Below, piece by piece: positions 9,113-18,018 of a stretch of DNA of 64,000 nt. Under the pieces are notes generated by a model that worked only from the letters and a program-made list of their open reading frames with translations, ran no database searches and was not told where the DNA came from. The stretch comes from UBA10649 sp963755335 (lineage in GTDB: Bacteria > Actinomycetota > Actinomycetes > S36-B12). The DNA lies in the NCBI GenBank assembly GCA_963755335.1, contig CAVWJW010000008.1, positions 806,001 to 870,000 of the forward strand, in the 5' to 3' direction. Every line of letters starts with the position of its first letter. The stretch's first letter is position 1. The position numbers and the translations under genes are program-made.

Positions 9113-10813
9113 TCACCGTCTATCGGGATGCTCCAGCAGCTGCTCGCGCACCCGGCGGCGCAGCACCTTGCCGATGAGGGAGCGGGGCAGTTCGTCGACG
9201 ATGAACACCTGGCGGGGCACCTTGTACGCCGTCAGGTGCTCGCGACAGGCGCTGCGGACCGCCTCGGGGTCGGGGTGCGTGCCGGGCTCGCAGACGATCG
9301 CGGCCACCACGCGTTCGCCACCGGAGCCGTCCGGAAGCCCGACGACCGCCGCATCCTGCACCTCAGGAACCTGCCTCAGTACGTCCTCGACCTGCGAGGG
9401 GTAGACGTTGAAACCGCCGGTGATGATCAGTTCTTTGATCCGGTCGACGATCGTGACGAATCCGTCGGCGTCCATCACGACAATGTCCCCGGTCCGGATC
9501 CACCCGCCGTCGAGCAGCACCGCCGCGGTGTCGTCGGGCCGGTTCCAGTAGCCCACGAAGACCTGTGGCCCCTGCACGAGCAGCTCACCCGCGTCGTCGT
9601 CCGCACAGTCTTCATCGGGGTTGGCCGGGTCCACGATCCGGATGCGGGTGGACGGGAACGGCACGCCGACGGTTCCCGGTCGACGACTCGGCGCGATCGG
9701 ATTGCCGATCGACACCGGTGATGTCTCCGTCATGCCGTATCCCTCAACCAGCAGGCCGCCGGTCGTGGCCTCCCAGTGGTCCACGGTCGTCGTCGGCAGC
9801 GGCATGGCGCCCGACAGTGCGAAGCGAATCGAACGCAGGTCGACGGCCTTGGCCACCGCTGCGCTGGCGAGCGCACTGTAGATCGGCGGCACTCCCGGCA
9901 GGAAGGTCGCGGGGCGCCGTTCCATCGCCTCCAGCACCTGGTCGGCGTCGAAGCGGGGAAACAGCACCAGGGTCGCCCCGATGCCGATCGTAAAGGTGAG
10001 GCACAAAGTGAGGCCGTAGGCGTGGAACAGCGGCAAGACGGCGTAGATGACCTCCTCGCCATCGACGAGTCCGGGTACCCACGCCCGGCCCTGCGCCGCG
10101 TTCGCGCGCAAGTTCCGGTGAGTGAGCATCGCGCCCTTCGGGACGCCCGTCGTGCCGCCGGTGTACTGAAGCACCGCGAGGCTGTCGGCGGTCGGCCGCA
10201 CGTGCGTGGTGGTGAGGGGCCAGCCGTCGGCCACGAGCTTCTTCCACGTCAGTGCACCCGGTGCCGGCGAGGTCATGGCCGTGCGGGTTGCCCGGGCGCG
10301 TGCCAGCGGCAGGCGCAGGGCGATCCGCTTGCCTCGGGGAAGTGCGGTCGTCATGTTGACGGCGACAACCTGGGTGATCGACGTCTGCGAGAGGACGGAC
10401 TCGATCGTCGGGACGACCGCATCCCACGCGATCGCGAGCCGCGCACCGCTGTCGGCGAGCTGATAGGCGAGCTCCTCGGATGTGTACAGAGGGTTCGCCT
10501 CCACCACGATCGCGCCCAGCCGCAGGACCGCGTAGAAGGCGATGACGTGCTGGGGGCAGTTCGGCAGCACGATGGCCACTCGGTCGCCGGCGACGATCCC
10601 GAGGGCCTTCAGCGACCCGGCGACCCGCGCCACGAGCTCGCCGACCTTGGCGTAGCTGGTCGTCGCGCCGTAGAAGTCGAGGGCGACCTGTGCCGGGAAG
10701 TGAGCGACGGAACGGTCGAGGAGGTCGCAGAGGGTCTCGTCGGTGACGTCAATGTCCGCGGGCACGCCCTCGGCGTAGCTCGCCAGCCACGGCCGGTCGT
10801 GAGGTGCGGGCAC
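9113..10813 (-). CDS. Long-chain-fatty-acid--CoA ligase (AMP-binding)
   Basis: A 566-residue member of the ANL adenylating family. The P-loop TGGTTGVPKGAMLTHRN is at about residue 190, YGMTETSP at about 345, the hinge aspartate in WIRTGDIV at about 445 and the catalytic lysine in LPRSLIGKVLRRRV near the C-terminus. The length and the GFNVYPSQVEDVL element fit FadD-type acyl-CoA synthetases, which activate fatty acids with ATP and CoA. The start is GTG. It sits immediately upstream of the OafA-type acyltransferase, which suggests that activated acyl groups feed a lipid or surface-modification step. Chain-length preference cannot be read from the sequence. Confidence 0.88.
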   Translation of the reverse strand: MPAPHDRPWLASYAEGVPADIDVTDETLCDLLDRSVAHFPAQVALDFYGATTSYAKVGELVARVAGSLKALGIVAGDRVAIVLPNCPQHVIAFYAVLRLGAIVVEANPLYTSEELAYQLADSGARLAIAWDAVVPTIESVLSQTSITQVVAVNMTTALPRGKRIALRLPLARARATRTAMTSPAPGALTWKKLVADGWPLTTTHVRPTADSLAVLQYTGGTTGVPKGAMLTHRNLRANAAQGRAWVPGLVDGEEVIYAVLPLFHAYGLTLCLTFTIGIGATLVLFPRFDADQVLEAMERRPATFLPGVPPIYSALASAAVAKAVDLRSIRFALSGAMPLPTTTVDHWEATTGGLLVEGYGMTETSPVSIGNPIAPSRRPGTVGVPFPSTRIRIVDPANPDEDCADDDAGELLVQGPQVFVGYWNRPDDTAAVLLDGGWIRTGDIVVMDADGFVTIVDRIKELIITGGFNVYPSQVEDVLRQVPEVQDAAVVGLPDGSGGERVVAAIVCEPGTHPDPEAVRSACREHLTAYKVPRQVFIVDELPRSLIGKVLRRRVREQLLEHPDRR

Positions 10814-10848
10814 GGCGGGCCTCCAGTCGTTGGGCCGCCCTCAGCGGC

Positions 10849-11256
10849 TTAGGGGGCGTTCGTCCCCGTACGACCGTACTGGTCCGAGAGACGCACCACG
10901 TCGTCACGCCACCCCGTCTGGGCCGTCGACACCTCGACGAAGACGCAATCCTGGACCGCGGTGATCCGGTGCACGCACAGGGCAGCGAGGTGGACAGTCT
11001 GGGTCGGCTGCAGGACCAGGCTTCGGAGCGCCGCCGGCGAGGGGCCGTGCTCGAGCAGCGCCTCGCCCGACAGGAGGTGGAGCGTCTCGTCCTTGCGATC
11101 GTGATACTGCAGGCTCAGGGAGTGACCGGCCCCGATGGTCAGGAGCTTGCCCACATAGCCGTGATCCCCGTCAGCGAAGATCACCTCGTGACCCCAGGGC
11201 TTGTCCTGGACGGACGCGCCGATGACGTCTGCGTACGCGGCTCGGTGAGCAGTCAT
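10849..11256 (-). CDS. Cupin-domain protein, phosphomannose-isomerase-II-like
   Basis: A 135-residue single cupin. The core HDRKDETLHLLSGEALLE carries the HxxxxE metal-binding half-motif (about residues 52-66), and the second half-motif includes the histidines in VHLAALCVHRI. The flanking KPWGHEVIF is typical of the C-terminal domain of mannose-6-phosphate isomerase/GDP-mannose pyrophosphorylase enzymes. The start overlaps the GH130 stop as ATGA. As the last gene of the glycan operon it may be a small sugar-phosphate isomerase, a nucleotide-sugar enzyme or a sugar-binding accessory. The role is inferred from context. Confidence 0.75.
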   Translation of the reverse strand: MTAHRAAYADVIGASVQDKPWGHEVIFADGDHGYVGKLLTIGAGHSLSLQYHDRKDETLHLLSGEALLEHGPSPAALRSLVLQPTQTVHLAALCVHRITAVQDCVFVEVSTAQTGWRDDVVRLSDQYGRTGTNAP

Positions 11257-12743
11257 GATGATCTTCCCGTCGTGAGCTCGGCCACCAGGGCATCCATGTC
11301 GACCAGGGCCAGCCGCGTGCGCGAGTCGCTGCAGCCATACGGCAGCACCAATGTCCGCCCGTGGAGCATCGCTCCGCAGGAGTAGACGACATTGGAGACG
11401 TAGCCGGATCGTTCACTGGGAACGGGCACCAGCAGCGGCTCGGCCAGGCGACCGCGGATGATCGTCGGATCCTCCAGGTCGAGGAGGATCGCGCCGATGC
11501 TGTACTCGCGCATCGGCCCGACTCCGTGCGTGAGCACAAGCCAGCCCTGATCGGTCTCGATCGGCGGCCCGCAGTTGCCGAGTTGCACGATCTCCCAGGG
11601 CTCCACAGGCGTCTGCACCAGGACGCGCTTCTCCCAGTGCCGAAGGTCTGCCGACGTCGTGACCCCGTTGCTCTCGCGGTCGGCGCGCGAGAGGGCCACG
11701 TAGCGTCCGCCGATAGCGCGCGGGAACAAGGCCATGCCCTTGTTCTTCGATCCCGGGCCGCTCAGTCGCTCGAAGGAGAACTGGCGGAAGTCGTTCGTCC
11801 CCATGAGCTGGGTCGCGACGTTGCGTCCGTCGAAGGCCGTGTACGTGCCGAGGAAGTCGGGGCTGCCGCAGTCACCGATGAAGCGGACCATCCGGGCGTC
11901 TTCCATGCCTTGGCTCTCGGCGGGGCCGAGGGGCATCAGGACGCGCTCCTGGAGGTCGGTGCCGGGGGCGAACTCCGTGGAGTACGTGCAGCCGGCGATG
12001 AAGCGCAGCGCGTCGCGCGTCTTGTCCGCCTTCCCGCGGGTCAGCCGCTGGTCATGAAGGTCGTCCAGCGCGCCGTCCAAGTCGTGACGAGTGAACGACT
12101 CTGGCAGCCCATCGAGTACGAAGTCCACGTTCGTACGTTCGCCGACGAGCTCGCGCAGCTGGTAGCGGAAGGACGATCGCGAGAACGTGGCAGGCACCGA
12201 GTGGGCGAGAACGGCTGCCCCGGGGCGGGAGTCGAGGACGATGACGTTCGCATCGTCGATCGTTCCGGAGCGGAACTCAATACTCGAGATGTGGCCTTCA
12301 CCCACCGCGCGGATCGTCATGAGGAATCGAGTCGTCCCGTCGGGTAGTCCTGCCTGGTCGGGGTGCGGCACCATCGACGGGTTGAACAGTGCCGCGCCCT
12401 CGAGGGCGTACTCCTGCGTGAAGAACGCCCCGATCAGCAACCGACGGTGATCGGTCAGCGACCCTGCATCGTCGAGTCGATGGGCCATCAGTTCGAAGTG
12501 CTTGCTCCATGTACCGCGAAGGTCGCGATGCCGATGACCGAAGGACTCCTGCAGACGCGCCAGCTTGGTGTCGACTTCGCCGTCCGACAGCTCCATGACC
12601 CGATGGATGACCTTGTCGGACCGGGATTCCCCCGCCTCCAGTTCCTGTCCCGGCAGGAACAGGGTCGCAACGACGCGTGACAGGTCCGGCTGCAGTACGT
12701 GGTCGGTACGCCGCACCCAGCTGCGATCGGTGCCAGGGTTCAT
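11253..12743 (-). CDS. Glycoside hydrolase family 130 phosphorylase/hydrolase
   Basis: A 496-residue five-bladed beta-propeller enzyme. GH130 features include the catalytic-acid region GMEDARMVRF (about residue 290), LGTYTAFDG, KNKGMALFPR (about 337) and the late GWLVLTHGVG (about 398). Known GH130 members are inverting beta-mannoside phosphorylases or hydrolases. The N-terminal 150 residues form an extension with an RVMELSDGEVD helix. It is coupled at both ends by ATGA overlaps, upstream to the six-hairpin protein and downstream to the cupin, so it acts with the operon glycosyltransferases. Turnover or remodelling of a mannose-containing oligosaccharide is a reasonable inference. Confidence 0.85.
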   Translation of the reverse strand: MNPGTDRSWVRRTDHVLQPDLSRVVATLFLPGQELEAGESRSDKVIHRVMELSDGEVDTKLARLQESFGHRHRDLRGTWSKHFELMAHRLDDAGSLTDHRRLLIGAFFTQEYALEGAALFNPSMVPHPDQAGLPDGTTRFLMTIRAVGEGHISSIEFRSGTIDDANVIVLDSRPGAAVLAHSVPATFSRSSFRYQLRELVGERTNVDFVLDGLPESFTRHDLDGALDDLHDQRLTRGKADKTRDALRFIAGCTYSTEFAPGTDLQERVLMPLGPAESQGMEDARMVRFIGDCGSPDFLGTYTAFDGRNVATQLMGTNDFRQFSFERLSGPGSKNKGMALFPRAIGGRYVALSRADRESNGVTTSADLRHWEKRVLVQTPVEPWEIVQLGNCGPPIETDQGWLVLTHGVGPMREYSIGAILLDLEDPTIIRGRLAEPLLVPVPSERSGYVSNVVYSCGAMLHGRTLVLPYGCSDSRTRLALVDMDALVAELTTGRSS

Positions 12744-13755
12744 CGAACGGCCGTGAGCTGCGGCATCAGGGCGATCTGCTGGGTCGACAGCCAGGCCAGT
12801 GTCGACTCGGCACCTTGGTTCTGGTTGGCGGAGCCGCGCTCAAGGCCGTCGAGTCCGCCTCCCGTTACCTCGTCGTACATGGTGACGCCAACGTCGTTGA
12901 CCCCTTCGAACCAGGCAACGCACTGCTCGATGATCCCGATCCAGTGCTCGTCGCCGGTGAGCACGTAGGCAGTGCGACAAGCCTCGGCGAGTGCGGCAAC
13001 CTCGATCGGCTGCTGCGCATATCCCGGCGCCGGATCCCCTGAACCGCGCCCGATGGACGGTACGACCGACAGGTGCCCTTGGTGCATCTGGATATCGACC
13101 AGCCACGTGAGCAGCAGCAGGCCGTCGGCCCGGGCCTGTCCATCCTCCAACGCCATGCCGATGTTGAGCAGGGCCTCGGGAAGTACGGCGTTCGCGTAGG
13201 TGAGTCGATCCTCAGGCCATCGCCACGAGGCGCTGGTCCGCGGACGCGCCAGGGAATCCCGAGCATCCGAGATCAGCCGTCGGGCCGGAAGGTCACTGGG
13301 GTCGTGACGGAGGATGGCGGCGGCACCGATGGCCGCGTACGCCGTCGCACGCGGCCACTGCGACCGGGCCTTCATGGCCGTCGAGGCGCCTTCGCGGGCA
13401 CGGGAGGCGAAGCTCGGATCGTCAGTGACGATGGAGGCGATGCCCAATGCCCACAGTCCGCGGCCCCAGTGATCGTCCGTCGACGGACTGTCGGTCCAGG
13501 CGCCGGCAGCGTTCCGCCGGTTGTGCATCCGCCGTCGCCAGCCAGGGAGGCGAGGACGAAGGAGAGGTAGGAGTCGGCAAGCCGGCGCACCTGCGCGTTG
13601 GCGTGCGGCTCTCGAGCCGTGACGACCAAGCCGCGAGCGACGTCGTCAAGGCAGTAGCCGTGCTGAATGCGCGGCTCGGTATATCGGGCGTGCTCGTACA
13701 GGCCGAGCGGTGTCGTCAGGCTCGCCAGGTGCCCGAAGTCAGGACGCGTGTACAT
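12740..13755 (-). CDS. Six-hairpin glycosidase-like protein, frameshifted
   Basis: A protein of about 338 residues with repeated helical pairs, as in (alpha/alpha)6-barrel glycosidases. The start MYTRPDFGHLASLTTP is set by a TGATG overlap with the upstream glycosyltransferase stop. The frame runs to SYLSFVLASLAGDGG, is broken by one missing base near 13528-13534, and resumes with MHNRRNAAGAWTDSPSTDDH. Family features on both sides (IQHGYCLDDVARGLV; DDHWGRGLWALG) show that they belong together. In other bacteria this protein is fused to or next to GT4 enzymes and GH130. No catalytic assignment is made. The missing base is probably a sequencing error, since both halves are well conserved. Confidence 0.75.
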
Positions 13756-14888
13756 CACGCGACGTATCGCGAGCGCGTCGAACACAGCGATGCCGCAAGA
13801 TCGATGTAGCGGTCGGCGACTGCCGGCCAGAGCAGTGAGGTGGCGAGCTCACGCGACGTGTCAGCCATGCGGTCCGCCAGACGGTCCTCGGTGAGGACGC
13901 GTCGCAGAGCACGTGCGAGTGCGTCGGGGTCGCCCTGCGGCACGAGCAGACCGGCGCCACTGCTCAGCAGCTCGACGGCGTGCGGGAACGACGTGGAGAT
14001 GACGGGCTTGCCGGCGGCGACCGCCTCGGTGAGGACACCGGACGTGACCTGATCCCGTGAGTCATAGGGCAGGAGGATGACGTCGGCCGCGCGCACGATC
14101 GCGCGGAGTGCCGGACCAGCCAGGTAGCGACTGTCGAAGTCCACCATCGACGTCAGGTCGAGTTCGTTCGTCAGTCCGACGAGGAGATCGCGGTAGGCCT
14201 CACCCTCGCGCTCGAGCACGCGCGGATGGGTCTGCCCGACGATGCGGTAGCGAGGGACAGGCTGGATGTCTCGCAACTGCGCGAAGGCGCGCAAGGCCCA
14301 CTCGATGCCCTTGCCGTTGCTGAGAAGGCCCCACGTCAGGATCGTTGGGCGCAGACCCAAAGCAGGACGGTTGTCGAGGGGGTCGGTGCGGTTGTCCGCG
14401 GCTCCGTGCGTGATCACGGACACGCGCGACGGGTGCACGCCCCAGCCTTCGATCAGGCGACCGCGTGCTGTCTCCGTCATCGTCACGAGGGCTGACGACG
14501 CCGAGCACAGCTCAGCAAGCACGCGGTGCTGGTTCTCGGTCGGCTTGACGAGCACCGTATGAAGCACGGTGACGAGCGGGACTTCGAGACGGCGGACGAG
14601 TTCCAGTACGTCCTCGCCGTCGGGTCCGCCGAAGATGCCGTACTCGTGCTGGATGACGGCGACGTCATAGTCGTTCATGGCAGCCGCGGCTTCGGAGGAG
14701 GCGGCTTGGTCGCGCGAGATCCATTGGTGGATCACGGGCGGGTCCTGCGCCTGCAGGTCGTCAACCATGCGGACCACGCCGACGTCGGCGCCAGCCTGCC
14801 GCAAGTGGATGGTCAGGGCTTCGGTGAAGGTGGCGATTCCGCACGGAGTGGGCGTGTAGGTGGCGAGAACACTGATTCGAGTGGCCAT
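13755..14888 (-). CDS. GT4-family glycosyltransferase
   Basis: A 377-residue GT-B retaining glycosyltransferase. The N-terminal domain begins ISVLATYTPTPCGIATFTEA with the glycine-rich loop of the family. The C-terminal Glycos_transf_1 domain includes VLTEAVAAGKPVISTSFPHA (about residue 294) with the acceptor/donor-side glutamate, then GAGLLVPQGDPDALA. No membrane segment is present, so it is cytoplasmic or peripheral. It is the first gene of a four-gene coupled operon (GT4, glycosidase-like, GH130, cupin) and is divergent from a second GT4 across about 185 bp. The donor is probably a nucleotide-activated hexose; GH130 in the operon hints at mannose. Confidence 0.88.
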   Translation of the reverse strand: MATRISVLATYTPTPCGIATFTEALTIHLRQAGADVGVVRMVDDLQAQDPPVIHQWISRDQAASSEAAAAMNDYDVAVIQHEYGIFGGPDGEDVLELVRRLEVPLVTVLHTVLVKPTENQHRVLAELCSASSALVTMTETARGRLIEGWGVHPSRVSVITHGAADNRTDPLDNRPALGLRPTILTWGLLSNGKGIEWALRAFAQLRDIQPVPRYRIVGQTHPRVLEREGEAYRDLLVGLTNELDLTSMVDFDSRYLAGPALRAIVRAADVILLPYDSRDQVTSGVLTEAVAAGKPVISTSFPHAVELLSSGAGLLVPQGDPDALARALRRVLTEDRLADRMADTSRELATSLLWPAVADRYIDLAASLCSTRSRYVA

Positions 14889-15073
14889 GAGGGCCTGCTT
14901 CCTGCGTTGCGCACTGCAGCCGACTGCTGCCGTTCCTGGCAGGGAGTGAACTCATCCCGAGACGCTCGACCACAGATGGGATCGATCGGCGGAACTGAGT
15001 CCGGCGAAGTCTGTTACTCAGAGTACCAGTGATCTCACCTGCGAAATCCCGTGTAGTTTCAGGAGCAATTGTC
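14889..15073. promoter_or_regulatory. Shared divergent promoter region between two GT4 genes
   Basis: About 185 bp separate the divergent starts of the two glycosyltransferases, so both promoters must lie here. Ribosome-binding sites are visible at both ends: AGGAAGCAGG before the minus-strand ATG, and AGGAG eight bases before the plus-strand TTG. The short palindromic element ACTCAGAGT lies at about 15016-15024 and could be an operator. I cannot assign -35/-10 boxes with confidence. Confidence 0.45.
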
Positions 15074-16102
15074 TTGGAGGACATCGTCAAGGTAGCCGTG
15101 CTCGCCTCCGTTGCCCACAGCGTTCCGCCCCGGTCCTACGGTCCGTGGGAGCAGGTGGCAGCGACCCTCACGGAGGGTCTCGTCGCCCGCGGGCATGACG
15201 TGACCCTCTTTGCGACGGCGGACTCGACGACGTCGGCCCGCCTGCACGCCGAGGCGCCGGCCGGCTACGAAGAGGACCACACGGTGGATGCCAAGGTCTT
15301 CGAGGCGCTGCACATCTCCTCGGCCTTCGAGCGTGCCGACGAGTTCGACATCATCAGCAACCAGTTCGACTTCCTGCCGCTTGCCTTCAGCCGATTGGTG
15401 AAGACGCCCGTCGTCACAACGATCCATGGATTTTCGTCCGAGCGGATCCTGCCCGTGTTTCGTGCGTACAACGACATCGGTCACTACGTGTCGATCAGCC
15501 AGTCAGATCGTCATCCCGATCTCACGTATTCGGCCACGATTCACCACGGAATCGACGTGGACCAGTTCACGTTCGGTGCAGGGGACGGGGGATACCTGTT
15601 GTTCCTGGGGCGCATCCACCCTGACAAGGGCACGCATGAGGCGATCGAGGTTGCGCGACTGGCTGGACTTCCCCTGATCATTGCCGGCGTCGTGCAGGAC
15701 GACGAGTACTTCCGGCGGGAGATCGCCCCGCACGTCGATGGCCACCGCGTTGACTACATCGGCCCGGTCGGGCCCAGTGACCGGGATCGCCTTCTTGGGG
15801 GCGCGGTCGCGCTCCTCCACCTCATCGATTTCGAGGAGCCGTTCGGGCTCTCCGTCGTCGAGTCGCTTGCGGCCGGCACCCCTGTCATTGCCCGGTCGCG
15901 AGGATCGATGCCCGAGATCATTCGGGATGGGGTGACCGGATTCCTGGTCTACTCCGTGCCGGACGCCGTCGCGGCAGTGAAAGCGGTCCACGCAATTGAT
16001 CGCCGGGACTGCCGTGCTGATGTCGTCGCGAGGTTCACCGCGGACCGCATGGTGGATGCCTATGAAGTGCTGTTCCAGGGGATCATCGACGAGCGTCTCT
16101 GA
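15074..16102 (+). CDS. GT4-family glycosyltransferase, divergent from glycan operon
   Basis: A 342-residue GT-B enzyme. KVAVLASVAHSVPPRSYGPW at the N-terminus and the C-terminal domain (LLFLGRIHPDKGTHEAIEVA; EEPFGLSVVESLAAGTPVIA) with the EX7E-type pair are typical of GT4. The TTG start at 15074 is chosen because AGGAG lies eight bases upstream; a GTG 45 bases earlier in the same frame has no ribosome-binding site. It is cytoplasmic. Divergent orientation to the other GT4 and the GH130 operon suggests joint control and a shared glycan product. Homologues are often annotated as UDP-glucose-dependent enzymes, but the donor cannot be read from the sequence. Confidence 0.87.
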   Translation: MEDIVKVAVLASVAHSVPPRSYGPWEQVAATLTEGLVARGHDVTLFATADSTTSARLHAEAPAGYEEDHTVDAKVFEALHISSAFERADEFDIISNQFDFLPLAFSRLVKTPVVTTIHGFSSERILPVFRAYNDIGHYVSISQSDRHPDLTYSATIHHGIDVDQFTFGAGDGGYLLFLGRIHPDKGTHEAIEVARLAGLPLIIAGVVQDDEYFRREIAPHVDGHRVDYIGPVGPSDRDRLLGGAVALLHLIDFEEPFGLSVVESLAAGTPVIARSRGSMPEIIRDGVTGFLVYSVPDAVAAVKAVHAIDRRDCRADVVARFTADRMVDAYEVLFQGIIDERL

Positions 16103-16117
16103 GCCAGGGTGCGTCGG

Positions 16118-16894
16118 TCAGGCGCGGGCTACGTACGCCGCCGTTCGCGGATCGCTCGGGTTGTCGAAGATGTCACGTGTTGGACCGTACTCGACCAGGA
16201 CGCCGTGGCGGGATCCATCGGCGTCGAACTCCACCGAGAAGAACGCGGTGCGATCGGCAAGCCGTGCCGCCTGCTGCAGGTCGTGAGTGACGAGGACGAC
16301 GGTGAAGTCCGTCGCCAGCTGTGCCACGAGTTCCTCGATGGTCCCTGACGCCACGGGGTCCAACGAGGCGGTGGGCTCGTCCATGAGGATGACCTCGGGA
16401 TCCAGGGCCAGGCAGCGAGCCACCACCAGTCTCTGCTGCTGGCCGCCGGACAGTGCCGTTGCGCTCCGCTGCAGGTCGTCCTTGACCTCGTCCCACAGGC
16501 CGGCGCGAACCAGGCTGCGTTCGACGAGGGCGTCGAGGTCGCGCGTCAGGCCGTGGACCCGCGGGCCATAGGCAACGTTGTCGTAGATCGACTTGGGGAA
16601 CGCGTTGGGCTTCTGAAACACGACGCCGATCCGGCGGCGGAGATCGACCAGATTGGTCTCGGGAGCGTGGATGTCGGTGCCATCGAAGGAGATCGTCCCG
16701 GTCAGCCGGGCGCTGGGCACCAAATCCGTCAGGCGGTTCAAGGACATCAGGAGGGTGGACTTCCCGCACCCGCTCGGCCCGATGAGCGCGGTGATGCCCT
16801 GATGGGAGATGCCCATGCTCACGTCCTTGACGGCCAGCACAGTGCCGTAGGAGACGCTCACGTCGGCGAGCTCGAACATGTCGCCGTGGCTCAT
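16118..16894 (-). CDS. fetA: ABC transporter ATP-binding protein, FetA-like
   Basis: A 258-residue ATPase with Walker A IGPSGCGKSTLL (about residue 38), Q-loop VVFQKPNAFP, signature ALSGGQQQRL (about 147), Walker B EVILMDEPTASLDP and H-loop VTHD. The sequence is PstB-like, but the partner is a UPF0014/FetB permease rather than PstC/PstA. The ATG at 16894 overlaps the permease stop as ATGA. The pair resembles FetAB (YbbL/YbbM), reported in Escherichia coli to export iron. Substrate assignment here is inference from the permease family. Confidence 0.82.
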   Translation of the reverse strand: MSHGDMFELADVSVSYGTVLAVKDVSMGISHQGITALIGPSGCGKSTLLMSLNRLTDLVPSARLTGTISFDGTDIHAPETNLVDLRRRIGVVFQKPNAFPKSIYDNVAYGPRVHGLTRDLDALVERSLVRAGLWDEVKDDLQRSATALSGGQQQRLVVARCLALDPEVILMDEPTASLDPVASGTIEELVAQLATDFTVVLVTHDLQQAARLADRTAFFSVEFDADGSRHGVLVEYGPTRDIFDNPSDPRTAAYVARA

Positions 16895-17655
16895 GCGGCC
16901 GCCTGATCGACGGCGATGCTCGGCCCCAGGCCCGGCGGCAGCGGACTGATGAGGCGCGTGGTCAGCAGGGCGGAGATGGCCTGGACCAGCAGGAGGCCGA
17001 CCAGCACGATGAGCTGCACCTGAGCGGCCTGGAGCGGCGTTGCCCCGCCAAGCAGCATGCCGACGAACGCGCCGGGCAGGGTCACGAGTCCGGCGCTCTT
17101 GGTCTGGTCCAGTGTCGGGAACAGCGCCTTCTCCGAGGCCCGTGTCGAGAACTCCCGGCCGGCCTGTCGGTAGCTCGCTCCGAGGGCGACGTAGCCCTGG
17201 AAGGTGAGCATCTGGTCGTTGACGTCGTCGCGGAACCTCACGCCGGCGAGAGAGGCGGTGGTCATCGCCCCGCCGATCATCTGGGCGCTGAATGGCAGCA
17301 GGCTCTGGGCGTCGAAGGGCAGCGCTCCGGTCACGGTGACGATGAGCACCGTCGCGGATGCGCCCAGCAGAATGGCCAGGAGCACTCCCACGAAGTCGCG
17401 TCGGTCTCCGCCGATGCGGCGATTGGAGGTGTAGGCGGCGACGAGCACCATGATGCCCAGGTACAGGGCTGCGGCCTGAGGATGCGTGAAGATCCAGGCG
17501 ATCACCAGCGCGACGGCCACCAGCTGGACCAGCGCCCGGGCGGCGGAGACCAGGAGCTCTCGGCGGTAGCCCAAGCCCCCCAGCGTCATCACGCCGAGGG
17601 CGCACGCCAGCAGCGCGGCCAGGGCGATCCCGGTGCGGAGCGGCTCGACGGTCAT
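16891..17655 (-). CDS. fetB: UPF0014/FetB-family ABC permease
   Basis: A 254-residue membrane protein with about six to seven hydrophobic segments starting within the first 25 residues. Conserved UPF0014 elements are ARALVQLVAVALVIAWIF, MIGGAMTTASLAG (about residue 128), ALGASYRQAGREFSTRASEKA (split over about 160-180) and LPGAFVGMLLGGATPLQAA (about 195). It forms a transporter with the coupled ATPase downstream. E. coli FetB takes part in iron export under oxidative stress; the same role here is plausible but unproven. The ATG start has only a weak ribosome-binding site. Confidence 0.85.
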   Translation of the reverse strand: MTVEPLRTGIALAALLACALGVMTLGGLGYRRELLVSAARALVQLVAVALVIAWIFTHPQAAALYLGIMVLVAAYTSNRRIGGDRRDFVGVLLAILLGASATVLIVTVTGALPFDAQSLLPFSAQMIGGAMTTASLAGVRFRDDVNDQMLTFQGYVALGASYRQAGREFSTRASEKALFPTLDQTKSAGLVTLPGAFVGMLLGGATPLQAAQVQLIVLVGLLLVQAISALLTTRLISPLPPGLGPSIAVDQAAA

Positions 17656-17687
17656 GCGGGCATTCTCGCCGCATGTAGTGTTGCTGC

Positions 17688-17999
17688 GTGATGCGTCTTC
17701 GATTTCGGCGTGGCGTGGCCGCCGCCGCCATTGCCGCTGCCCTGTTCACCGGCGTCGCATCAGCACCTGCCCACGCGTCGCCGGCCGGCCAATCCGCTGC
17801 TCTGAGCAAGCTGAAGGCAGACTGGAAGAAGATGGCAGTGCAGCAGCGCAAGGGTACTTGTGTGACCTTCCACAAGTACCCCAACAGCACGATCGTCCAG
17901 AGCACCAACAAGGTCTGGGCGAAGCCCGCGAGTCACAAGGGCATGACGATTGCCGAATGGCTCAAGGTCTACAAGGCCTTCTTCGCGTGGGCGTGCTGA
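17688..17999 (+). CDS. Small secreted protein
   Basis: A 103-residue protein with a clear Sec signal peptide: basic RLRFRR, a hydrophobic core of Ala/Ile/Val, then an ASAPAHASP cleavage-type region near residue 31. The mature part is about 70 residues, lysine-rich, with two cysteines (TCVTFHKY and the C-terminal AWAC) that could form one disulfide. I do not recognise a family. GTG and ATG lie in tandem at 17688 and 17691, so either may be the start. It is divergent from the FetB-like gene with only about 30 bp between, so the promoters overlap. Confidence 0.6.
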   Translation: MMRLRFRRGVAAAAIAAALFTGVASAPAHASPAGQSAALSKLKADWKKMAVQQRKGTCVTFHKYPNSTIVQSTNKVWAKPASHKGMTIAEWLKVYKAFFAWAC

Positions 18000-18018
18000 T
18001 CAACCGCGTTGCCTGCGT

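Noticed and set aside
16118..17911. A 597-codon minus-strand frame that covers both FetA and the FetB gene
   Set aside because: Only its last 258 codons are real (the ATPase). The rest is a shadow of the FetB-like gene in another frame.
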